A DNA stretch of 58,545 nt from Amycolatopsis dendrobii (GCF_014145675.1 NZ_JACGZW010000027.1:1-58545); one strand, 5' to 3'. Shown: positions 50,222 through 58,370, counted from the first letter of the stretch. Numbers and translations: made by a program. Notes: generated by a model not told the origin, from the letters alone.

Positions 50222-51495
50222 CCGACGGCTACCGGGTCGCCCCGGCGAAACTCGCCAGCGCGGCGTCCGAATTGGACGCTCGCGCCGGCGCGCTCCGGAC
50301 CGTGCAGCAGGCCGTGGCGGGCGAACGAGTGCCCGCCGCGGCGTTCGGCCAGATGTCCGCGTCCTCCGGATGTGCTGCCGGGCTCGCGAAAACGCTCGGC
50401 GCACTCGCGGCGGACGTCGACCAGCGCGTCGTTCGCGCCCAGGTCCTTCGCGACGGACTCACGGCTTCGTCAGCGGGCTACCGGCGCGCCGACGAGCAGG
50501 TGGCGGCGATGTACCGTTCGCTGCTGCCCGAAGACCCGGTGCCGTCCGCCGGAAAATCCGCGGCCGGCGGCGGCTGGGCCGGGACCATCGCGGCCAACCG
50601 GATGAAGGTGTCCGACGCGCTCGCCGCCGAACGGACCCGCCTGGCCGGACTGTCCGATCCGGACGCCATCGCCCGCTCGAAGCGGCGAATCGCGTTGTAC
50701 CAAAGCATTATCGACGACCACCGGCAGATCCTGCGGTTCGATCCGTCCGGCAACGGCCGGATCGCCGAACTGGTCGGCACGATCCAGCCGGGCACGCGCA
50801 ACGTCGGGCTGTTCGTGCCCGGCGTGCACACCCGGATGGACACCTTCCAGTCCTACGCCGACCTCGGCCGCAGCCTCGTCGCCGCGGACCCGAGCGGCCG
50901 GACCGCGATGGTCGTCTGGGCCGACGGCGTGTTCCCGCAGAACGTGACCACCGAGGGCGCCGACGCCGGCTACGCGCAGACGATGGCCCCGAACCTCAAG
51001 GCGTTCGGCGACGAACTGCGCGGCCAGGTCGACTCCCGGACCGGCGGCGCGGCCACGATCACCGCGATCGGCCACAGCTACGGCGGCGCCACCGTCGGGC
51101 TCGCTGACCAGCAAGGCTTGCCAGTGGACCGGGTGCTGCACGTAGAGTCGGCGGGCATGGGACACGGCGTATGGAGCCCAGCGGACCTGCCGCCGAGCCA
51201 GGCGGGCGTGCAGCGGTACTCGATGACCGCCCCGCTGGACCCGATCATCCTCGCCCAGGGCAACGCCGGGGCACTGGAATGGACCGGCATCGGCCACGGC
51301 GCCGACCCGGACACCTTCCCCGGCGTCACCGAGCTCACCACCGGCCGCGACGCCGCCGGAAACGTGCAGTGGGGCTTGTCCTCGCACAGCGGCGTGCTGA
51401 AACCGGGTTCGGATTCGTGGGAGAACATCTACGGGGTCCTGACCGGCGGTCACGTCACTGAGGCGCCTGTGCCGGTTCCGGCGGTGCTGCCGTGA
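50218..51495 (+). CDS. DUF1023 alpha/beta hydrolase with EspC-like helix
   Basis: A 425-residue protein. The N-terminal domain (about 1-130) is helical with YRRAD (YxxxD) in SAGYRRADEQVAAMYRSLLP. The C-terminal DUF1023 hydrolase (about 180-400) has the nucleophile elbow AIGHSYGGATVGL and further active-site candidates near VESAGMGHGV. It starts with GTGA overlap. The presence of a YxxxD signal suggests the hydrolase itself is exported or bound by EccC. Confidence 0.88.
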   Translation: MTDGYRVAPAKLASAASELDARAGALRTVQQAVAGERVPAAAFGQMSASSGCAAGLAKTLGALAADVDQRVVRAQVLRDGLTASSAGYRRADEQVAAMYRSLLPEDPVPSAGKSAAGGGWAGTIAANRMKVSDALAAERTRLAGLSDPDAIARSKRRIALYQSIIDDHRQILRFDPSGNGRIAELVGTIQPGTRNVGLFVPGVHTRMDTFQSYADLGRSLVAADPSGRTAMVVWADGVFPQNVTTEGADAGYAQTMAPNLKAFGDELRGQVDSRTGGAATITAIGHSYGGATVGLADQQGLPVDRVLHVESAGMGHGVWSPADLPPSQAGVQRYSMTAPLDPIILAQGNAGALEWTGIGHGADPDTFPGVTELTTGRDAAGNVQWGLSSHSGVLKPGSDSWENIYGVLTGGHVTEAPVPVPAVLP

Positions 51496-51869
51496 TCACG
51501 CGCGAACTGAAGGATCTGGCTGCCGAGCTGACGAACGTCATCGACAGTGTCGCCGAAGCGTTCGGCCCTCGCGCAGTGCCCACAGTGGACGGTGAGCTGG
51601 ACTGCGATCCCGCGCAGCCGGGGCATTCGGTGTGCTGGCAGTACGGGGTCCGGCTGGAGGACAGCCCGGCCGCTACGCGGGTGCTGGCCGAAGCGGTGCG
51701 GCCGACGTTGGAAGCGGCGGGCTGGGAATCGTACGACCGCAGCACTTACCGCGAAGTGATCGCCCGGTTTTCCCGTGAGGGCGCGGATTTCAGCGTGCAC
51801 ATCGCGCGCGACGGACGCGGCGTGGCGATCATCGGCTCGACGCGCCTCGTGAGTGTTGCTGCCGGTTAG
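51492..51869 (+). CDS. Hypothetical protein, last gene of the Esx operon
   Basis: A 125-residue soluble protein (LTNVIDSVAEAFGPRAVPTV at the N terminus) with a central CDPAQPGHSVCW that could form a disulfide. Ends in RLVSVAAG, and its last eight codons, including the stop, lie within a palindromic repeat (51846-51890). The GTG at 51492 overlaps the upstream stop. The family is not recognised. Confidence 0.75.
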   Translation: MITRELKDLAAELTNVIDSVAEAFGPRAVPTVDGELDCDPAQPGHSVCWQYGVRLEDSPAATRVLAEAVRPTLEAAGWESYDRSTYREVIARFSREGADFSVHIARDGRGVAIIGSTRLVSVAAG

Positions 51870-51890
51870 AACCGGCATTGCCACTCACGA
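51846..51890. repeat. CTCGTGAGTG-family palindrome, copy 2
   Basis: Outer arms CGTGAGTG / CACTCACG and an inner GCCGGTT-AG-AACCGGC hairpin. It supplies the stop codon and last residues of the 51492-51869 gene. Confidence 0.85.
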
Positions 51891-51943
51891 CCTCCCGCAC
51901 CACCCGCCGCCGAAACAGCGCAGCCAACCCCTCGCACGCCCGA

Positions 51944-51989
51944 CTCGTGAGTGCTGATCCCGGTTAGAACCGGCGTTGCCACTCACGAG
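51944..51989. repeat. CTCGTGAGTG-family palindrome, copy 3
   Basis: Outer arms CTCGTGAGTG / CACTCACGAG and inner CCGGTT-AG-AACCGG. It ends two bases from the mycP stop, on the opposite side of the convergent junction from copy 2. Confidence 0.85.
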
Positions 51990-51991
51990 GT

Positions 51992-53161
51992 TCAAGCCCG
52001 AAACCGCGACGGCCGCCACCCGCGCCGCCGCCCCCGCCGGAACGCCGCCACCCCAATTCCCGCCGCCGCAGCCGCCGCGACCCCGCCCACCGCAACGACT
52101 CCCGCCGCCACATCCGACGTCGGCCGAGCCGCCGCGGCGGCCGGAACCACCGCGGGCAGCTCAGACCGCACCGCAGCCGCGCTCGGACCGGGCGCGTCAG
52201 CGGGCAACGTCGAAGACACCGCAGCGTACGCATCGAGCATTCCCCAGCCGCGGCGCGGATCGTGCGCTCCGGACGGCGGGCGGGAAGCGGTGAGCATCAA
52301 CCGGTTCACCACTTCCTCGCCTTTCAGTTCCGGATGCGCCGAACGCACGAGCGCCGCCACGCCGGCGACATACGCCGCGGCCAGGCTCGGGTCGGTAATC
52401 GGCCAGCGATGCGCGACCGCGCCCCCGCCGCCTGCCGAAGTGCTCACCAGATTCGCGCCAGGCGCGGCGATTCCGAGGTAATCCCCGGCTTCGGACTGCA
52501 CCGGCGCGCCGGATTCGTCCGTCGAACCGACCGCGAGCACGCCCTTCGAAGCGGTCGGATAGGTGTGCGCCCCTTGCTGAGTCGCCGCCGCGGCCGAAAT
52601 CACGACGGCCCCGCGCGACTTCGCGTGCTCAAGCGCCGCACCGAGCGCCGGGCTGTCCGAACCCGCCGGGACCGCCACGAGAATCACTCCCGCACCGCGG
52701 TCGACCGCCGTGTCGATCGCCCCCGCCAGCGCACCGGGATCGCCGCCGCCGTCCGAGGAGGAGCCGTTGCTTTCGGTGTAGCGCAAGGGAAGCAGCTTCG
52801 CCCCGGGTGCGACGCCGGTGAACGTGGTCTGGTTCGCCGGCTGCGCGCCGACGATGCCCGCGGCGATCGTGCCGCGGCCGTCGCAGTCGGAATCCGCGGT
52901 GCCCGCGCCGCCGAGCACCTGTCCTGGCCCGAATTGCGCGTTCTGCTTGTCGATGCCGGTGCCGATCACCGCGACGGTCTGCCCCTCGCCCTTGGTCAGC
53001 GCCCACAGCCGCGGCGGGTTCACCAGCCGCTGGCCCCAGGGCACCGGCCCGGTGTACGGATCGGACGGATTCGCGCACGCGGCCGCCCGGGCCGAGGTCG
53101 CCGTGCCAGGCAGGCCGAGCGCCACGAGCACGGCCACCGCTCCGGCGGCAATTCCCCGCAC
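51992..53161 (-). CDS. mycP: Mycosin (MycP), subtilisin-like, apparently catalytically degenerate
   Basis: A 389-residue type VII mycosin with a signal peptide (VAVLVALGLPGTATSARA), a subtilase domain (about 45-320), a Pro/Ala linker and a C-terminal membrane helix with an RRGRRR stop-transfer. The catalytic Asp is in VAVIGTGIDKQ. The histidine of the usual DxxGHGT is Arg (DCDGRGTIAAGI). The Ser region reads TDPSLAAAYVAGVAAL instead of GTSxAAAYVAG, and the oxyanion Asn (normally AAGN) is absent. It may stabilise the ESX core without proteolysis. The GTG at 53161 has a nearby GGGGAGGGGG. Confidence 0.92.
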   Translation of the reverse strand: MRGIAAGAVAVLVALGLPGTATSARAAACANPSDPYTGPVPWGQRLVNPPRLWALTKGEGQTVAVIGTGIDKQNAQFGPGQVLGGAGTADSDCDGRGTIAAGIVGAQPANQTTFTGVAPGAKLLPLRYTESNGSSSDGGGDPGALAGAIDTAVDRGAGVILVAVPAGSDSPALGAALEHAKSRGAVVISAAAATQQGAHTYPTASKGVLAVGSTDESGAPVQSEAGDYLGIAAPGANLVSTSAGGGGAVAHRWPITDPSLAAAYVAGVAALVRSAHPELKGEEVVNRLMLTASRPPSGAHDPRRGWGMLDAYAAVSSTLPADAPGPSAAAVRSELPAVVPAAAAARPTSDVAAGVVAVGGVAAAAAAGIGVAAFRRGRRRGWRPSRFRA

Positions 53162-53174
53162 CGCGACCCCCTCC

Positions 53175-53189
53175 CCTTGTCGGACAAGG
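53175..53189. promoter_or_regulatory. Perfect 15-bp palindrome upstream of mycP
   Basis: CCTTGTC-G-GACAAGG, 14-28 bases before the mycP start and 35 bases past the nadC stop. Could be an operator for mycP or the end of the nad mRNA. Confidence 0.45.
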
Positions 53190-53223
53190 AGATTCTAGTG
53201 GAGAGCGGGCCGCGGCGACAGGG

Positions 53224-54117
53224 TTAGCGCAGGTCCATCCCGAGATCGAGAGCGGGCGAGGAATGCGTGAGCCCGCCGACGGAGAGGTAGTCCACACCGG
53301 ACTCGGCGTACGGTCGCGCACGGTCGAGCGTCAGCCCGCCGGACGACTCCAGCCTCGTCTTCGGCGACACTTCATCGCGCCGCGCGACCGCCTTCACGCA
53401 CTCCTCCGGCGTGAAGTTGTCGAGCAGCACCTCGTCCGCTCCGGCGGCCAGCGCCTCGTCCAGCTGAGCCAGATCGTCCACCTCGACCTCGCACGGCAGC
53501 TGCGGCGCGTGTTCCCGGGCCGCCGCCAGCGCCGCGGTGACCGAACCGGCCGCGACCACGTGGTTGTCCTTGATCAGCACCGCGTCGCCGAGGCCCATCC
53601 GGTGGTTCACCCCGCCGCCGCACCGCACCGCGTACTTCTGCAGCAGCCGCAACCCCGGCGTCGTCTTGCGCGAATCCCTTACCGCGGCGCCGGTTCCCTC
53701 GATCGCGGACACCCACGCCGCGGTCGCCGTCGCCACTCCGGACAGCAGGCACAACAGATTCAGCGCCGTGCGCTCCGCGGTCAGCAGCCCGCGCACCGGA
53801 CCGCGCAGCACGAGCACCGGCTCCCCCGGGACGGCGGGCGAGCCGTCCTCGCGGATCGAGACCACCTCGCAGTCGTCGCCGAGCACCTCGTCGAAAACCG
53901 CCAGCGCCACCGGAATCCCGGCCACGACGCCGGCGACGCGCGGTGTCAGCTCCGCCACCGCTCGGGCGTCCGCCGGGACCGTGGACGCCGTCGTGGCGTC
54001 CGGTCCGTACCGCAGATCTTCTTCCAGCGCGGTGGTCACGACGCGCCGGACATCGGCGACGTCCAGCCCGTCCACCACCAGTGCCCGCACGACTGCTTCC
54101 GAGAATTCCCCGCTCAT
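53224..54117 (-). CDS. nadC: Nicotinate-nucleotide pyrophosphorylase (NadC)
   Basis: A 297-residue enzyme that makes nicotinate mononucleotide from quinolinate and PRPP. Visible sites are VRDSRKTTPGLRLLQKYAVR, CGGGVNHRMGLGDAVLIKDNH, EVEVDDLAQLDEAL and the C-terminal LESSGGLTLDRARPYAESGV. The ATG overlaps the nadB stop. It is the last gene of nadA-nadB-nadC. Confidence 0.98.
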   Translation of the reverse strand: MSGEFSEAVVRALVVDGLDVADVRRVVTTALEEDLRYGPDATTASTVPADARAVAELTPRVAGVVAGIPVALAVFDEVLGDDCEVVSIREDGSPAVPGEPVLVLRGPVRGLLTAERTALNLLCLLSGVATATAAWVSAIEGTGAAVRDSRKTTPGLRLLQKYAVRCGGGVNHRMGLGDAVLIKDNHVVAAGSVTAALAAAREHAPQLPCEVEVDDLAQLDEALAAGADEVLLDNFTPEECVKAVARRDEVSPKTRLESSGGLTLDRARPYAESGVDYLSVGGLTHSSPALDLGMDLR

Positions 54118-55763
54118 GCCACCCCTTCCAACGACGCCGCCTCGACCAGCACCGGCTGTCCCGACGGGCTCAGCCTGATCAGCTGGCTCCGCCGCAGCCC
54201 TTCGACCCGCTCCGGGAAGTCCGTCCGCACGTGACATCCCCTCGATTCCGTTCGTCGCTCCGCCGCCGCGAGCAATGCCTGCGCCGCCACGGTGAGCGCC
54301 GCGTCCTCGACCGCGCTGTGCGTCCACAACGGACTGTCCGTTGTCGACAAGTCGAGCGCCGAACCCGCCGCGGCGAGCCCGTCCGCGTCCCGGCCGATCG
54401 CCGCGTACCGGCTCATCACCCGTTGCAGCACATCACGTTCCGCCGCCGGCGCGGTCGCCCGTTCCGGAATCCGCCCGCGCGACGGATCCGGCAGCAGCCC
54501 AGCAGCCAGATCCGCGGCGACCGCCTCCGCGGCCCGCTGCCCGACGACCAACCCTTCGAGAAGGCTGTTGGACGCCAACCGGTTCGCCCCGTGCAATCCG
54601 GTGCGAGCCACCTCGCCCGCCGCATACAGCCCGCGCACCGTCGAGCGTCCGTCCACAGTGGCCACCACGCCACCGCACGCGAAGTGCGCCGCGGGCGTCA
54701 CCGGGATCGCGTCCACCGCCGGGTCGATCCCCAGCACCGCGCACGCCGCGTGCACGGTCGGGAACCGCTTGGCGAACCCGGGAATGCCAGTGGCGTCAAG
54801 GAAAACGTGATCGTCGATGCCACCGGGAGCCAGCGTCTGCCGCCGGGTGATCGCTGCCGCCACGACGTCGCGCGGAGCCAGATCGCCGAGCGGATGCACC
54901 CCGGCCATCACCGACGCGCCCGCACCGTCCACAAGCGTCGCGCCCTCGCCGCGCACCGCCTCCGTGACGAGCGGACACCGCCCGCGTGCACCCGGCGTGT
55001 ACAGCACCGTCGGGTGGAACTGCACGAACTCGATGTCGGCCACCGCCGCACCAGCGCGCAACGCCAGCGCGAGCCCGTCGCCGGTCGCGATCTCCGGATT
55101 GGAGGTCGCCTGGTACAGCTGCCCGTACCCGCCGCTGGCCAGCACCACCGCCGACGCACGCACCACGCCGGGCACGCCGTTGCGGTCGAGCACCATCACC
55201 CCGGCAACCTCGCCCGCGGACGTGCGCAGCGCGTCGACCGCGATGTGGTGCTCCAGCACCGGAATCCGCCGCTCGCCAGCCTGCGCGACGAGTGCCCGCT
55301 CAACCTCCGCACCGGTCGCGTCGCCGCCCGCGTGGATCACCCGGAACGCGCTGTGCCCGCCCTCGCGAGCTCGCGACAGCCCACTCGAGCCGTGATCGAA
55401 CACCGCGCCGTTCTGCCGCAACTCGGTGACCGCCGCCGGTCCGCCGCCGACGATCGACCGCACCGCATCCTCGTCGCAGAGCCCGGCTCCCGCGGTGAGC
55501 GTGTCCGCCGTGTGCTTCTCGACCGTGTCGCCCTCGTCGCGCTCGCCGTCGAGCACCACGGCCACGCCGCCCTGCGCCCACCGGGTGTTGCCGTCGGCGA
55601 CCGCCGCCTTCGTCACGACCAGCACATGCAGCCCGAGTTCGCGGGCCCGCAGCGCGGCGGACAACCCCGCCACGCCGCTGCCGATCACGACCACATCGGC
55701 CCGGGCTTCCCACCTCGGATCCGGTGCGGTTTTCGCCTCGTCGGCGTTAACTAGGCCGCTCAT
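54114..55763 (-). CDS. nadB: L-aspartate oxidase (NadB)
   Basis: A 549-residue flavoprotein that oxidises aspartate to iminoaspartate. The FAD motif is VVVIGSGVAGLSAALRAREL at the N terminus. Further signatures are NTRWAQGGVAVV, EFVQFHPTVLYTPG and ARTGLHGANRLASNSLLEGL. It channels its product to NadA. ATGA overlaps lie at both ends. Confidence 0.98.
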   Translation of the reverse strand: MSGLVNADEAKTAPDPRWEARADVVVIGSGVAGLSAALRARELGLHVLVVTKAAVADGNTRWAQGGVAVVLDGERDEGDTVEKHTADTLTAGAGLCDEDAVRSIVGGGPAAVTELRQNGAVFDHGSSGLSRAREGGHSAFRVIHAGGDATGAEVERALVAQAGERRIPVLEHHIAVDALRTSAGEVAGVMVLDRNGVPGVVRASAVVLASGGYGQLYQATSNPEIATGDGLALALRAGAAVADIEFVQFHPTVLYTPGARGRCPLVTEAVRGEGATLVDGAGASVMAGVHPLGDLAPRDVVAAAITRRQTLAPGGIDDHVFLDATGIPGFAKRFPTVHAACAVLGIDPAVDAIPVTPAAHFACGGVVATVDGRSTVRGLYAAGEVARTGLHGANRLASNSLLEGLVVGQRAAEAVAADLAAGLLPDPSRGRIPERATAPAAERDVLQRVMSRYAAIGRDADGLAAAGSALDLSTTDSPLWTHSAVEDAALTVAAQALLAAAERRTESRGCHVRTDFPERVEGLRRSQLIRLSPSGQPVLVEAASLEGVA

Positions 55764-56770
55764 TCCCCACCGCCAGGCTGCCCGATTTCGATCATCCGCT
55801 GCACCGAGGCGCGCGCCCGCGAGGCCGTCTCGGGGTCGACGTGGACCTCGTCCGCGCCTTCGGTGAGGCTCCGCAGCAGCGCGGCCGGGGTGATCATCTT
55901 CATGTACCGGCACGAGGCCCGGTCGTTCACCGCGCGGAAGTCGATCTCCGGCGCGGCCTTGCGCAGCTGGTGGATCATGCCGATCTCGGTGGCCACGAGC
56001 ACCGAGGTCGCCTTGGTGTCGCGCGCCGCGTGCACCATGTCGCCGGTGGAGAGGATCTTGACCCGCTCCGGGGCCACCGCGCCCTCGCCCGCCAGGTAAA
56101 GCGCCGAGGTCGCGCACCCGCATTCGGGGTGGATGAACAGGTCGGCGTCCGGGTTTTCCTCGGCGCGCGCGGCCAGTTCGGCCCCGTTGATCCCGGCGTG
56201 CACGTGGCACTCCCCGGCCCAGACGTGCATGTTCTCGCGCCCGGTGACGCGCTTGACGTGCGCACCGAGGAACTGGTCCGGAAGGAAGAGAACTTCCTCG
56301 TCAGCCGGGATGGAAGCGACCACGTCGACCGCGTTCGACGACGTGCAGCAGATGTCCGTCTCGGCCTTGACCTCGGCGGTCGTGTTCACGTACGAGACGA
56401 CCACCGCGCCCGGGTGCTCGGCCTTCCATTCCCGCAGCTGGGCGCCGGTGACGGAGTCGGCGAGCGAGCAGCCGGCCCGCGCGTCCGGGATCAGCACCGT
56501 CTTCTCCGGGGCCAGGATCTTCGCGGTCTCGGCCATGAAGTGCACGCCGCAGAAGACGATCGTGGACGCGTCGCTGCCGGCCGCGATGCGGCTGAGCGCC
56601 AGCGAGTCGCCGGTGAAGTCCGCGATGTCCTGGATCTCCGGGACCTGGTAGTTGTGCGCGAGCAGCACCGCGTCGCGTTTGCGGGCGAGCTCCCGCACGC
56701 GGGCGGCCCAGTCGGCGTCCGCCTCGACCCCGCCGTAAGGGGTCAGATCCTGGTCAAGCGTGGTGGTCAT
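55760..56770 (-). CDS. nadA: Quinolinate synthase (NadA)
   Basis: A 336-residue [4Fe-4S] enzyme that condenses iminoaspartate with DHAP. The three cluster cysteines can be placed: RAGCSLADSV, TDICCTSSNAV and HPECGCATSAL. The N terminus carries LLAHNYQVPEIQDIADFTGD. It is the first gene of the nad operon, divergent from an NrtR-type regulator, with 89 bp and a strong palindrome between. Confidence 0.98.
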   Translation of the reverse strand: MTTTLDQDLTPYGGVEADADWAARVRELARKRDAVLLAHNYQVPEIQDIADFTGDSLALSRIAAGSDASTIVFCGVHFMAETAKILAPEKTVLIPDARAGCSLADSVTGAQLREWKAEHPGAVVVSYVNTTAEVKAETDICCTSSNAVDVVASIPADEEVLFLPDQFLGAHVKRVTGRENMHVWAGECHVHAGINGAELAARAEENPDADLFIHPECGCATSALYLAGEGAVAPERVKILSTGDMVHAARDTKATSVLVATEIGMIHQLRKAAPEIDFRAVNDRASCRYMKMITPAALLRSLTEGADEVHVDPETASRARASVQRMIEIGQPGGGE

Positions 56771-56834
56771 GTGTTCGGCCCTCTCGAGAATCGCCGGCCT
56801 CGGAACCGGATCGACCCCGGTCCCTCCCCATGCT

Positions 56835-56859
56835 GGTTTTCGCCTTATAATCGAAAACC
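56835..56859. promoter_or_regulatory. NrtR-type operator, 25-bp palindrome
   Basis: GGTTTTCG and CGAAAACC separated by nine bases that contain TATAAT (56846-56851). It ends directly at the GTG of the Nudix regulator, so bound protein would cover that gene's promoter and lie upstream of nadA. Confidence 0.85.
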
Positions 56860-57558
56860 GTGCGAAGCCATCTTAACACCCGAGCCCCCCTCGCCCACGA
56901 GGTTCTGGCGGCAGTCCTTCAAGTGCGCTCGGACACACTCCGGGTGCTGCTGTGGCGCCGAGCGCTCGATCCGCACCTGGGCCGCTGGTCCCTTCCCGGC
57001 GGCCGATTGCGCCCCGACGAGGACGTGGAGACGTCGATCCGGCGGCAGCTCGCGGAGAAGGTGGACGTGCGCCAGCTGAAGCACGTCGAGCAGCTCGCCG
57101 TGTTCAGCGCACCGGACCGCGTCCCCGGCCCCCGCGTCGTAGCCACCGCGTTCCTCGGCCTAGTCCCCTCCGACGTCGACCCAGCCGTCCCCGAAGACAC
57201 CGAGTGGCACGACGTGAACGCCCTGCCGCGCACCGCCTTCGACCACGAGGCGATCATCCTGCGCGCCCGCGACCGCCTGCGCTCGAAACTGAGCTACACC
57301 AACCTGGGTTTCGCACTGGCCCCAGAGGAATTCACCATCTCCGCGCTCAAGGGCTTGTACTCCGCCGCACTCGGCTACAAAGTGTCCGCGACGAACCTGC
57401 AACGCGTGCTCCAACGGCGTGGTCTGCTGGTCCCCACCGGCCACACCGCCGCCCCCGGCCGGACCGGCGGACGACCTGCGGCGCTGTTTTCTTTCGCCGC
57501 GAAAGACATGCACATCACCGACCCCTTCGCGGTCCTGAAACCCCCTCCTCGCCGGTAA
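56860..57558 (+). CDS. nrtR: NrtR-type Nudix transcriptional regulator of NAD synthesis
   Basis: A 232-residue regulator. The N-terminal Nudix-like domain (about residues 10-135) has WSLPGGRLRPDEDVETSIRR; the Nudix box is degenerate (RRQLAEK instead of REUxEE), as in the sensory, non-hydrolytic NrtR group. The C-terminal winged helix (about 145-230) has FTISALKGLYSAALGYKVSA and NLQRVLQRRGLLVPTG. It is divergent from nadABC and starts at the end of a perfect operator. NrtR proteins repress NAD genes and respond to ADP-ribose or NAD. Confidence 0.93.
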   Translation: MRSHLNTRAPLAHEVLAAVLQVRSDTLRVLLWRRALDPHLGRWSLPGGRLRPDEDVETSIRRQLAEKVDVRQLKHVEQLAVFSAPDRVPGPRVVATAFLGLVPSDVDPAVPEDTEWHDVNALPRTAFDHEAIILRARDRLRSKLSYTNLGFALAPEEFTISALKGLYSAALGYKVSATNLQRVLQRRGLLVPTGHTAAPGRTGGRPAALFSFAAKDMHITDPFAVLKPPPRR

Positions 57559-57588
57559 ACACGAACTGCGCCGGGGCTCCGCAGCCCG

Positions 57589-57594
57589 TACCGT
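57589..57594 (+). promoter_or_regulatory. Putative -10 element for leaderless LON-domain gene
   Basis: TACCGT seven bases before the GTG at 57602; the start at 57593 would lie within the hexamer. Confidence 0.45.
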
Positions 57595-57601
57595 GGACGC
57601 C

Positions 57602-58318
57602 GTGACCGAGCCAGAGCAGTGCCCCAGCGGAACGGCGACCCTGCCGTTGTTCCCGCTGCAAACAGTGCTGCTCCCCGGTACGCACCTGCCGCTGCACATC
57701 TTCGAACCGCGCTACCGGCAGCTCACCGCGGACCTGGTCACCGGCAACGTCCCCGAGCACGAGTTCGGCGTGGTCGCCCTGCGCGCCCCGCTCGTCCGCG
57801 AGGTCAGTGGTTTGGACCACGTGTACAGCGTGGGCTGCAGCACGATCCTGCGCGAAGCGAAACGCCTCCCCGACGGCCGCTACGACGTAGTAACGCGCGC
57901 CGCCCGCCGCTTCCGCCTGCGCGAACTGCACCGAGCGTCCGCGCCGTACCTGATGGCCGTGGTCGACTGGCTCCCCGACGACGCGGTCCCCACCTCAGCG
58001 GAGTCCACGGCCCGCCAGCTGGCCGAGGTAGCGAGAGGCGCCCACCAGCGATACTGCGAAGCCGCCTGGCACGCAGACGACTGGCACCCACCCCACGACG
58101 ACGCCGACCTGGGCGAACTCGCCTACCAGTTAGCCGCCGACTGTCTCCTCCCGCTGGAGGACCGACAGTTGCTGCTGGAGGAAACCCACCCGCTTCGCCG
58201 CCTGCGCATCGCCTGCCGCCTGCTCACCCGAGAAGCCGGTTTCCTGGAAACCCTCGGCGCGGTGCCGCTGCCACCCACCGAGCTCGCGACCTTCACCAAG
58301 CCCGCGGACCTGAACTAG
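57602..58318 (+). CDS. LON-substrate-binding-domain protein
   Basis: A 238-residue protein made mostly of the Lon N-terminal (LAN) domain: TLPLFPLQTVLLPGTHLPLH, then IFEPRYRQLTADLV, YDVVTRAARRFRLREL and a helical C-terminal part. No ATPase or protease domain is present. Such stand-alone proteins are common in bacteria; their role is unknown. The GTG at 57602 follows TACCGT by seven bases. Confidence 0.9.
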   Translation: MTEPEQCPSGTATLPLFPLQTVLLPGTHLPLHIFEPRYRQLTADLVTGNVPEHEFGVVALRAPLVREVSGLDHVYSVGCSTILREAKRLPDGRYDVVTRAARRFRLRELHRASAPYLMAVVDWLPDDAVPTSAESTARQLAEVARGAHQRYCEAAWHADDWHPPHDDADLGELAYQLAADCLLPLEDRQLLLEETHPLRRLRIACRLLTREAGFLETLGAVPLPPTELATFTKPADLN

Positions 58319-58349
58319 CCAACCTCGCCTCACGCTCCCACCCCACGGG

Positions 58350-58370
58350 CCCTGAGGGACTCTGATTCCC
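58350..58370. repeat. CCCTGAnnGAnTCTGATTCCC repeat, second copy
   Basis: 21-mer that matches 10927-10947 at 18 of 21 positions. It lies 31 bases after the LON-domain gene. Confidence 0.6.

Noticed and set aside
53175..53189. Palindrome upstream of mycP as an intrinsic terminator of nadC
   Set aside because: The stem is only 7 bp and there is no T run after it, so I list it as a possible operator with low confidence.
21373..56770. Functional link between the TIR protein and the nearby NAD synthesis operon
   Set aside because: They are 30 kb apart with separate promoters; the shared NAD theme may be chance.
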